Shown here: positions 54,662 through 62,679 of the stretch, one piece after another
Layout: each line of letters starts with the position of its first letter
Position numbering within the stretch: position 1 is the stretch's first letter
Source: Bacteroidota bacterium
GTDB taxonomy: Bacteria > Bacteroidota > Bacteroidia > Palsa-965
DNA length: 64,000 nt
Assembly (NCBI GenBank): GCA_006218065.1
Contig: VBWE01000020.1
Coordinates: 1-64,000 of the forward strand
Reading direction: 5' to 3'
Notes under the pieces: model-generated
Databases searched by the model: none
Seen by the model: only the letters and a program-made list of their open reading frames with translations
What the model was told of the DNA's origin: nothing
Translations under genes and position numbers: made by a program

Positions 54662-56746
54662 TTAATCGCTTCCCCCGGTGCCTTTTTGTTCATCGAGTTC
54701 GAGCAGGGTGCTGAAATCGTGCAGGGCCATGACGGAGAGATCGAGATTTTGTGCGAGCTCTTTCATCAGCGCTTCCATATCGTTCCTGTTTTTAAAATCT
54801 TTGGCGCGGATGGCGATGGTCGTTTTGCCCGGGCTGATTTTCATTTCCTCGGCTATTTTTTTCGTGATCCATTCCGCATCGGGATGTTCGTAGGCCATGA
54901 TGATCGCTTCATCCACGATATCGTAAATTTCTTTGAGGTGAGTTTCCGGGTAAAAAACAGGAATTGATACGCCGAGCTTCCAGCCTTTGCGGTTGCAGTA
55001 CTGGCGGGCTTTGCGCAGCATGTCCACGTAAGCGTCCAGGTATTCCGTTTTTTTCGTGTCCCAGTCGGCCAGCGTATGCGGTTCCACGTCGAGGTGAATG
55101 CCGTTGATCTTGTGCGTACCGATAAGCGCGGAAAGCGAATCGAGGTAAACGGTGATGTCTTTTTTGATGAGGTTGTTGTTTCCTGCCAGCAATTCCACCG
55201 CGATCTTGTTGTTCGCGAGCGAGTCGATCAGCGCGAAGGTTTTGGCAAGCGGCGCTTTTTCTTTATTCACTGAAACCATGGCAGTGCCGATTTTCTGGTA
55301 CCTGAGGTATTCCACGATCATGCTGTTCGAATGATCTTTCACCGCTTTCGACCAGATGTAAATACTGCGCTGCGCGGGACGCTGGGGCAGTGCGGCGGCC
55401 GCGGCACGGTAGGGCATTATATATTCCGAAACCGGCGTTCCCGGTAACTGTTCTTTAATGTCGAGCAGTTTCAGGTACAGTTGCTGCGAAACATCCGTCA
55501 TCTCGATATCGATGGCCAGCAGGTCGTCGAGCAGGGTGAGCGCTGTGAGCGGGTTGAATTCCAGGTCGCCGAACTGTTGCTTGACGCGTTCGATGCGGAT
55601 GAGTTCGATATACAGTTTGCGTTTCTCGGCCAGGTCGGCGTATTGTTTCAGTTTGTACCGGAACTCATAAAAATAATTCGCGATGTTCAGGCGCAACTGC
55701 TGATCAACGTAACGCTGTTCTTCCTGCTGCAGGTTCTGCTGTACTTCGATCAGTTGTTCGTTCCGCGTTTTCTGGAAACGGATCGGTACCGAAAAATTCA
55801 GCCCCGCAGAAAAGAAACCGCGGTTCGTGATATTGATCATGTCGTAATAATTGTACCGCAGGTTCGCCGCCAGCCGCATGTCGTTCGTGAGCGCCGACTG
55901 CAGGCGGAAATTTTCCGAAACCAGCATGCGGATACTGTCTGCCGAAGGATGAATGCCCGCCAGCAATAGTAATTTTTCCTGGTCGATGTCGAATGCGGGG
56001 AGCATGCCCGCAGGCAAAGTCGCCGGGTTGATGATCGTGTTCAGCTGATCGTTATACGCCTTGTAAAGCTGGTACTGGCTGCTGATCTGCACCTGCTGCT
56101 GCAGCGATTCCATGAACTTCGTATTCGGAACCTGGTGCAGGTAATACAGTTCGCCGATGGTATTCAGTTTCTCTTCGCTGATTTTTTTCCGCTTCTCCAG
56201 CAAAACGGTTTTCTGGATGTTGAAGGCGTAGATGATACTATTATAAGTCAGCAACAGTTGATCAGGCGAACTTTTTTCTTTGTCCTTCAGCCGCGCGATC
56301 GTACTCTCATTCTGCAGCACCTGCTCTTTATTTTTATTGGCAAGAAGGCCGTTGCCTAAAATATTCCAGTCGAGACCGGTTTGCACGCGGCGTTTGTAAA
56401 AAAGATCGTCGTCGCTGAGGTTGGGCTGCAGGTTTTCGAGATAGCCGGCATTCAGGCTGAGTCCTTTGTCGCCTTTGATCTGCTGCATGCGCAAGGAATA
56501 CAGTTGCTGCTGGAAAACGAGCGAAGACGAAACAGGTGAATTTGTGGAAGCGGGCGGCGCATCGAAAACGCGGCTCACCACGGTGAACGGTTCGAGCGCC
56601 CGGGGTTGCAGCGAGTACCCGTTATGCTGCAGCCATACCGAAGTAAGCGCGGCAATTTTGCCGGAAACCAGGGAATCGCCTGTTTTAGCTGCAACAGGGC
56701 AGACAGCCAAAAACATCCCGATGACGGGGAGCATGATATGCTTCAT
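54662..56746 (-). CDS. TolC-like outer membrane protein fused to C-terminal TIM-barrel glycosidase-like domain
   Basis: Signal peptide, long periodic helices typical of outer-membrane efflux proteins, then INGIHLDVEPHTLADWDTKKTEYLDAYVDMLRKARQYCNRKGWKLGVSIPVFYPE...EAIIMAYEH. Confidence 0.7.
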   Translation of the reverse strand: MKHIMLPVIGMFLAVCPVAAKTGDSLVSGKIAALTSVWLQHNGYSLQPRALEPFTVVSRVFDAPPASTNSPVSSSLVFQQQLYSLRMQQIKGDKGLSLNAGYLENLQPNLSDDDLFYKRRVQTGLDWNILGNGLLANKNKEQVLQNESTIARLKDKEKSSPDQLLLTYNSIIYAFNIQKTVLLEKRKKISEEKLNTIGELYYLHQVPNTKFMESLQQQVQISSQYQLYKAYNDQLNTIINPATLPAGMLPAFDIDQEKLLLLAGIHPSADSIRMLVSENFRLQSALTNDMRLAANLRYNYYDMINITNRGFFSAGLNFSVPIRFQKTRNEQLIEVQQNLQQEEQRYVDQQLRLNIANYFYEFRYKLKQYADLAEKRKLYIELIRIERVKQQFGDLEFNPLTALTLLDDLLAIDIEMTDVSQQLYLKLLDIKEQLPGTPVSEYIMPYRAAAAALPQRPAQRSIYIWSKAVKDHSNSMIVEYLRYQKIGTAMVSVNKEKAPLAKTFALIDSLANNKIAVELLAGNNNLIKKDITVYLDSLSALIGTHKINGIHLDVEPHTLADWDTKKTEYLDAYVDMLRKARQYCNRKGWKLGVSIPVFYPETHLKEIYDIVDEAIIMAYEHPDAEWITKKIAEEMKISPGKTTIAIRAKDFKNRNDMEALMKELAQNLDLSVMALHDFSTLLELDEQKGTGGSD

Positions 56747-56956
56747 GGTATTCTCAGAGCCAATTGAGCAGAACTGCGGGCGGGAAGAGCGCTGCCGGCA
56801 ACCTGCTTTTGTTTTCGCCGGGGTTCACGGACTCTTGCAAAAACAACCCGCTTTGCAGCGGGGCAGCAAAGATATAGTTTTTTATTGATCGAAGGAATCC
56901 GCCGGTTCGTCTGCGGATAAGGGGAATCAGCCCGTTAAGTTCCGGAGAAATTCGTG

Positions 56957-57481
56957 TTAAAACACGGATTTTTTCGATACTTTCTTATGCATGTTGTTGA
57001 TGCCCATCATGGCTGCGGAGCCGTACCAGGGATGCAGTTCCATCACCAGTCCGCCGGATTGGATGAGCGGATCGGTTTCGGTGAGTGCTTTGGCTTCTTC
57101 TACGGTAGCTACATTGAAAATATAAATCCCGCGCAATTCCCCGTCGTCCATAAAAGGACCGGCGACAACCAGCTTTCCTTCGTCGGCCATGCGCCCGATG
57201 TTTGCGAGATGCGCTTTCTGGAGTTCGGCCATTTTCACCGAATCCTTTTCGCGCGAAGGTCCGCTGCGCAGGAATGCCATCACGTACCGGTGCATGCCGT
57301 ACTCGTCGGCGCCGTATGCTTTTGCCAGCAGCGAATCGTAACCGTTCGCATTTTTCGCAACCGTATCTTTTTTCAAAGTGGAACTGTCGGCCGTATCGTT
57401 CCGCACATCGCCGGAAGAAGGTGCGCAGGATGTCATAAGTAAAACGGCAAAAGCCGTGAGTGAGGAGAATACTGTTTTCAT
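56957..57481 (-). CDS. YCII-related domain lipoprotein
   Basis: Lipobox LMTSC; MAELQKAHLANIGRMADEGKLVVAGPFMDDGELRGIYIFNVATVEEAKALTETDPLIQSGG. Confidence 0.85.
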   Translation of the reverse strand: MKTVFSSLTAFAVLLMTSCAPSSGDVRNDTADSSTLKKDTVAKNANGYDSLLAKAYGADEYGMHRYVMAFLRSGPSREKDSVKMAELQKAHLANIGRMADEGKLVVAGPFMDDGELRGIYIFNVATVEEAKALTETDPLIQSGGLVMELHPWYGSAAMMGINNMHKKVSKKSVF

Positions 57482-57532
57482 CGCGTTGGATTGGAAATCA
57501 AAAGTAAACTTTTACGCGATAAGCAGGTTTAA

Positions 57533-57730
57533 AAAAGGCAAAAGCAAAGGGCAAAAAGCAAAGGGCAAAAGCAAAAATAATTTACAGCAGACCTCGTAAA
57601 CAAGACTTCGCTAGTCGTAGTCTCAGACTACGACTAGCAGAGACTCAGGTACCCGGGTCTGCGGTACCCGGGTCTGCGAAAAACGGATATTCTCTTTTTT
57701 GCTTTTGCCCTTTGCTTTTTGCCTTTTGAA
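57533..57730. repeat. Composite palindromic intergenic element
   Basis: Outer aaagcaaagggcaaaagcaaaaa / tttttgcttttgccctttgcttttt; inner perfect 14-bp IR gctagtcgtagtct-c-agactacgactagc (57610-57638); tandem 15-mer ggtacccgggtctgc x2 (57648-57677). Confidence 0.85.
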
Positions 57731-57740
57731 CAGGCGACTA

Positions 57741-59075
57741 TTATTTCAGGAAAGTCTTATAGTTCGCCTGTGTCACACCATCCACCTTAAACTTATTCAG
57801 CCATACTTCTTCTTTCACGAGTTCTTTCGCGCAAACGTCCACGTATTTTTTATCGTAGTAACCTTTCGAGAAGGACCAGCGGTGGCCGCTGCCTAATTTT
57901 CCGGACAGTTCATCCAGTTCGAAAATGGTTTTCCGGAATTCGTCGTCGAGCAGCGTGAACAGTACGCGCAGGTTTTGGTTGTTCTGCAGTTCGGCGTACT
58001 GGTCGGTGTGCTTCATGCTGGCATAGTGCAGGTACCAGGCGGTGAACAGGCGGAATTCGTAATGCGCGAAGTAGGTGCCGGTAGCCTGCCCGATGAATGC
58101 ATGCGCGAGGGCCGTGTCTTTTTCCGCCAGTGCCGTGCGTGAAGCGACCAGGCAGGAACGCACGCCGTTACAGTATGCGGAATATTCGTCCATCAGCCCG
58201 TAAATGCCGGATTTGTTTGCGCTCACATAGCTGCCTTTGCCGACGTACGTTTCGTAACGGAATATTTTCCCGATCGATTCGGCGGGAACGATGGCCGCGA
58301 ATTCTTCCGAGTTGTACGTCGTTGTCCGGCTCACGGGGATATTGATTCCCGGAACCACGAGGTAATTGGTAAATCCGTTGTAATGATGCACCGATTCGTG
58401 GATCACTGTTTCGAATTCCGAGAACAGGTTGCGCGAACTGGTGTCGCCGCTCCAGGGTACCAGCACCCCGCCGATACTGGTGGAATAGCAGTCGGGTCCG
58501 CAATACGCGGTTTTCAAAACGTCGTCGTAACCTTTGGCGTACTGCCCGGCGATTTTGATGTAATAGTTTTTGGCAAAATCGCCGGACCCGGCGGGAGCGG
58601 CTTTTGTTTCGGATGTTTTCGGATCGGTTGCTGCTTTTTCCGGAGTTTTCACCGCGGCGACAGCCTGTTCATCGATCTTCGTCAGCGGGTTGTAGCTCCA
58701 GTTCTTTTGGTATTCCGGTTCGGTGCTGGCGGTCATCATGGCCGGTTTTTTGGTCACCGCATCCCATTTGCTCCGGTGAAGTCCCTGCTTCGAAACGTAA
58801 ACAGTTTTACCGAGCAGCGGGTTGTAGCCGTGCTTTTTCATTTCGGTGCTGAGTTTCAGCCTGCCTTTTTTCAGGGAGTAACTGCCTTCGTCGCGGCTGA
58901 TTTTTTTCTTCGTGTAGCGGCAGTATTCGTAGGTGTTGTCCTCGTAAAGTTTCAGCAGGCCGAGGTTGGATTTGCCGGACTCGAGGGCAAAAACATAGCG
59001 GATGGCTACACTGTCGCTCGCAGCGTAGAAGGGCAGGAAAAGAAAAACGGCGAAAACGGTGAGGAGATTACGCAT
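57741..59075 (-). CDS. Secreted hypothetical protein with HExxH-type metallopeptidase motif
   Basis: Signal peptide; FETVIHESVHHYNGF. Confidence 0.6.
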   Translation of the reverse strand: MRNLLTVFAVFLFLPFYAASDSVAIRYVFALESGKSNLGLLKLYEDNTYEYCRYTKKKISRDEGSYSLKKGRLKLSTEMKKHGYNPLLGKTVYVSKQGLHRSKWDAVTKKPAMMTASTEPEYQKNWSYNPLTKIDEQAVAAVKTPEKAATDPKTSETKAAPAGSGDFAKNYYIKIAGQYAKGYDDVLKTAYCGPDCYSTSIGGVLVPWSGDTSSRNLFSEFETVIHESVHHYNGFTNYLVVPGINIPVSRTTTYNSEEFAAIVPAESIGKIFRYETYVGKGSYVSANKSGIYGLMDEYSAYCNGVRSCLVASRTALAEKDTALAHAFIGQATGTYFAHYEFRLFTAWYLHYASMKHTDQYAELQNNQNLRVLFTLLDDEFRKTIFELDELSGKLGSGHRWSFSKGYYDKKYVDVCAKELVKEEVWLNKFKVDGVTQANYKTFLK

Positions 59076-59203
59076 GGCTGTGGATGGTTTGATGGAAGTA
59101 GCGTTTTCCTCATAATGCGTGGGGGAACTTTAAGATACTAAACGAAGAAAAAAGATGTTTAGTATGTGTGGGACCACATTCAGCCGGACAGACAAAAACC
59201 GGC

Positions 59204-59857
59204 ATGAATTTTGTCGCTTGGCTGATAAACCTCCTGCACGTGAAAAAAAATATACTCTTCCTGTTCGCTGTATGTATTATTGTGCCATGCTTTGGCCAGG
59301 CTTCTTATACGACTTCCTGTGAAATAAGAAATGGAACAGCATATGGATACGTGCATAATCATAAAAACAGTTTCGAGATCAATGGATATGTATGGTTTTA
59401 CTTTTACGATTCAACCGGTCGTCTTTTGACGAGCGAGGATGAATACGAATATGAGTACGTTTCTTCAAAAACTTCAGAAGAAATTGAACATACGAACGCC
59501 CCGGCTAATGCATGCAGCTGTGCTTTTGATGTAAGCAATGCGGTCAAATCCCAAAATTCACCTCAACCCGGCGATACTATTCCAACAGCAGACCAGGGAA
59601 AAAAAAACTATACAACTACCTGCGAAATAAGAAATGGAATAGCGTATGGATACGTACGTAATCATGAAAACAGTTTTGAGATCAATGGATATGTATGGTT
59701 TCACTTTTACGATTCAGCCGGTCGTTTTCTGAAGAGTGAGGACGAATACGAGTATGAATACGTCTCTTCAAAGACATCGGAAGAAATTGAACATACGACC
59801 GCCCCGGTCAATGCCTGCAGTTGCTTTTTTGAAATAAAGGACGCGATCGGGAAGTAA
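59204..59857 (+). CDS. Hypothetical secreted protein with two tandem about 75-aa repeats (FxLYD-like)
   Basis: CEIRNGTAYGYVHNHKNSFEINGYVWFYFYDSTGRLLTSEDEYEYEYVSSKTSEEIEHTNAP repeated as CEIRNGIAYGYVRNHENSFEINGYVWFHFYDSAGRFLKSEDEYEYEYVSSKTSEEIEHTTAP. Confidence 0.65.
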   Translation: MNFVAWLINLLHVKKNILFLFAVCIIVPCFGQASYTTSCEIRNGTAYGYVHNHKNSFEINGYVWFYFYDSTGRLLTSEDEYEYEYVSSKTSEEIEHTNAPANACSCAFDVSNAVKSQNSPQPGDTIPTADQGKKNYTTTCEIRNGIAYGYVRNHENSFEINGYVWFHFYDSAGRFLKSEDEYEYEYVSSKTSEEIEHTTAPVNACSCFFEIKDAIGK

Positions 59858-59917
59858 AGCGGTTCTTGGACTATACCCGTAAGATTTAAATTGCAAGACA
59901 GAATTTAAAAACGAAGA

Positions 59918-59996
59918 CGTCACCCTGAGCGGCAGTCGAAGGGTGTGTAGTACAATCTCTTTTACACACCCTTAAACTGCCGCTCAGGATGACGCG
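59918..59996. repeat. Decayed copy of the 33-bp inverted repeat element
   Basis: Left arm 59918-59950 identical to 12271-12303; right arm carries 4 substitutions. Confidence 0.9.
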
Positions 59997-60071
59997 ATTA
60001 TAAAGAGAGCTATTGGAATAGTAACAGCCCCTGTTTTTCAAAAGTTAACCCCGCCATTGAAAATTGGTACT

Positions 60072-60101
60072 TGCAAGTTCCCTTTTGAAGTTTATCTTTG
60101 T
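60072..60101 (+). promoter_or_regulatory. Promoter TTG-N19-TATCTTTG
   Basis: TTG 60072-60074; TATCTTTG 60094-60101; upstream of the coiled-coil/zapA operon. Confidence 0.7.
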
Positions 60102-60134
60102 ATTGCCTTGTTTCCCAATGAGTAAGCCTTTGTC

Positions 60135-60428
60135 ATGAAGAGTATTTCTTCCATCGTCCGCTCGCTTCGGCCTAAAATTGAAAAATTGTTACATTTGCAG
60201 GAACAGTTGCAAAAGGACAATGCGCGCCTGCGGAATGAAAAAGCAGGACTGGAGAAAGAAGTTTCAGCGTTGAAAGAAGCGCATAAGCAACTGGAAGACA
60301 AGTACAAAGCCCTGAAAATAGCACGTGCGGTGCACGGCGGGCCCAAAGAATCGAATCTCGAGATTAAACTCAAGATAAACGAGCTGGTGCGGGAAATTGA
60401 TAAGTGCATCGCTCAACTCAACCGGTGA
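60135..60428 (+). CDS. Small coiled-coil protein upstream of zapA
   Basis: 97 aa mostly coiled coil, co-directional with zapA. Confidence 0.7.
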   Translation: MKSISSIVRSLRPKIEKLLHLQEQLQKDNARLRNEKAGLEKEVSALKEAHKQLEDKYKALKIARAVHGGPKESNLEIKLKINELVREIDKCIAQLNR

Positions 60429-60515
60429 ATAACCTGTTGATAACCTGAACAAAGCCCCTCCGGGAAGCGAACCGTATCCGCCGAACAGAAGGCTGAAAAG
60501 CAAAACAACGACGCC

Positions 60516-60803
60516 ATGGGCGAACGTTCCATAAAAGTGGTCATTGCCGGACGTACTTACCCGATCAAGGTAAGCGAGAAGGAGGAATCCTTCGTTGCCG
60601 AAGCGGTCAGCCGCATCAATGAGAAGGTTAAAGCGCTGGAGGCCGCTTATTCCGTTAAGGATAAGCAGGATCTCCTGGCTATGGCCGCACTTCAGTTCGC
60701 CACGCAATACCTCGAAACCCGGACCAAAGTAGTGGAGGGCCATGAGGACCTGGAAGAAGAACTGGCCGGTATCGATCAGTTGCTTTCCGGAAAACTCGCG
60801 TAA
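60516..60803 (+). CDS. zapA: Cell division protein ZapA
   Basis: IKVVIAGRTYPIKVSEKEESFVAEAVSRINEKVKALEAAYSVKDKQDLLAMAALQFATQYL. Confidence 0.9.
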   Translation: MGERSIKVVIAGRTYPIKVSEKEESFVAEAVSRINEKVKALEAAYSVKDKQDLLAMAALQFATQYLETRTKVVEGHEDLEEELAGIDQLLSGKLA

Positions 60804-60902
60804 TGCTTTCGGTCTGCCCGTTTTCCGGGCAGGTCGCTCAAGGTTAAAAAAACATTTCCCGCATCCTCTTCTATCCGGAGATCGTGCGGGATTTTTATTA
60901 AC
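60804..60902 (+). ncRNA. Candidate 6S-type RNA between zapA and rny
   Basis: About 100-nt gap with hairpin ctgcccgttttccgggcag and terminator-like tcccgca...tgcgggattttt; position inferred from general knowledge of zapA-linked 6S RNAs. Confidence 0.4.
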
Positions 60903-60940
60903 CAGGATTCAGTTAAACATAATCAAACACCCATAAAGTT

Positions 60941-62494
60941 ATGCCCGATTATTTGATTTACGTGGTAGGAGGCGGGGCTTTGCTTGTAGGGGCTTTAGTC
61001 GGAATGCTGATCAGCTCCGGCATGATGCGCAAAAAAGTGCTGCGCCAGGCCGATGAAAAGCTGAAAAAAGCCGAAGCCGACGGTGAAGCCATCAAAAAGG
61101 AAAAAATGCTCCAGGCCAAGGAGAAATTCCTGCAGCTTAAATCCGAACACGAAAAAGAGGTCAACGAAAAAAACAAGAACATCAACCAGGCCGAAAGCCG
61201 CATCAAACAGAAAGAACAGTCGCTCAACCAGAAACTGGAAGAGTACCAGCGCAGGGACAAGGATGTTGAAAACCAGCGCAGGAGCCTCGAGCACCAGCTC
61301 GAACTGGCCGCCAAGAAGCAGGAAGACCTCGACAAAATGCACCGCAAACAGGTGGAGCAGCTCGAAACCGTAGCCGGCATGTCAGCCGACGCCGCCCGGG
61401 CCCAGCTCGTGGAATCGCTCAAAGGCGAAGCCCGCACCGAAGCCATGGCTTTTGTAAAGGAAGTGATGGACGAGGCGAAAATGAACGCCAACAAGGAAGC
61501 CAAGAAGATCGTCATCCAGACCATCCAGCGAGTAGCCACCGAGCACGCCGTGGAAAACTCGGTTTCCGTATTCCACATCGAGAACGATGAAATGAAAGGC
61601 CGGATCATCGGTCGTGAAGGACGGAATATCCGCGCGCTCGAAGCCGCTACAGGCATCGAGATCATCGTGGACGATACCCCGGAAGCGATCATCCTTTCCG
61701 GTTTCGATCCCGTGCGCCGCGAAATTGCGCGGCTGGCGCTGCACCAGCTGGTTACCGACGGACGTATTCACCCGGCGCGTATCGAAGAAGTGGTGGAAAA
61801 AATCAAGAAACAGGTGGAGGAAGAAATCGCCGAAGTGGGCAAACGTACCTGCATCGACCTCGGTATTCACAACCTGCACCCGGAACTGATGCGGATGGTG
61901 GGCCGGATGAAATACCGCTCGTCGTACGGACAGAACCTGCTCCAGCACTCGCGCGAAGTCGCTAATCTCTGCGCCATCATGGCTGCCGAACTCGGTCTTA
62001 ACGTAAAAGCCGCCAAGCGCGCAGGCCTCCTGCACGATATCGGCAAAGTGCCCGACGACGAACCGGAATTGCCGCACGCCATCCTCGGCATGAAACTCGC
62101 TGAGAAATGCAAAGAGAAACCCGACGTGTGCAATGCCATCGGCGCACACCACGACGAAATTGAAATGAACTCGATGATCTCGCCCATCGTGCAGGTATGC
62201 GACGCCATTTCCGGCGCACGTCCCGGCGCACGCCGCGAAATCGTGGAGCAGTATATCAAACGTCTCAAGGACCTCGAAGCCCTCGCGCTTTCATATCCCG
62301 GCGTGGATAAAACCTATGCTATCCAGGCCGGCCGCGAACTGCGCGTGATCGTAGCCAGCGAAAAAGTGACGGATAAAGACGCCGAAAAACTCGCTATCGA
62401 TATTTCGACGCGCATCCAGAACGAAATGACCTATCCCGGCCAGGTAAAAGTGACCGTGATCCGCGAAACCCGCGCTGTGGGAATTGCGAAGTAA
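60941..62494 (+). CDS. rny: Ribonuclease Y
   Basis: N-terminal TM and coiled coil; [47 protein letters not shown] domain GLLHDIGKV. Confidence 0.97.
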   Translation: MPDYLIYVVGGGALLVGALVGMLISSGMMRKKVLRQADEKLKKAEADGEAIKKEKMLQAKEKFLQLKSEHEKEVNEKNKNINQAESRIKQKEQSLNQKLEEYQRRDKDVENQRRSLEHQLELAAKKQEDLDKMHRKQVEQLETVAGMSADAARAQLVESLKGEARTEAMAFVKEVMDEAKMNANKEAKKIVIQTIQRVATEHAVENSVSVFHIENDEMKGRIIGREGRNIRALEAATGIEIIVDDTPEAIILSGFDPVRREIARLALHQLVTDGRIHPARIEEVVEKIKKQVEEEIAEVGKRTCIDLGIHNLHPELMRMVGRMKYRSSYGQNLLQHSREVANLCAIMAAELGLNVKAAKRAGLLHDIGKVPDDEPELPHAILGMKLAEKCKEKPDVCNAIGAHHDEIEMNSMISPIVQVCDAISGARPGARREIVEQYIKRLKDLEALALSYPGVDKTYAIQAGRELRVIVASEKVTDKDAEKLAIDISTRIQNEMTYPGQVKVTVIRETRAVGIAK

Positions 62495-62522
62495 CGATTG
62501 AAGCAGAAGTTCATACAAAACG

Positions 62523-62549
62523 AAAGATCGCGGGAAACTGCGGTCTTTT
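62523..62549 (+). terminator. rny terminator
   Basis: aaagatcgcgggaaactgcggtctttt. Confidence 0.6.
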
Positions 62550-62554
62550 GTTTT

Positions 62555-62632
62555 ATTGCCGATTTTGGATTGGCGATTTTCGATTGCGCACGACCAGCCG
62601 CACCGGGAAATTGCCAATCCAAAATCGGCAAT
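62555..62632. repeat. Intergenic inverted repeat (ATTGCCGATTTTGGATTGGCGATTTT ...)
   Basis: Right arm aaattgccaatccaaaatcggcaat at 62608-62632. Confidence 0.85.
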
Positions 62633-62679
62633 CAGTAAGAAGGCTACTCCGCAGGAGTTTTAAACTAACTTTGTAAACC

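Noticed and set aside
57648-57677. CRISPR-like repeat
   Set aside because: Only two adjacent 15-mers without spacers or cas genes.
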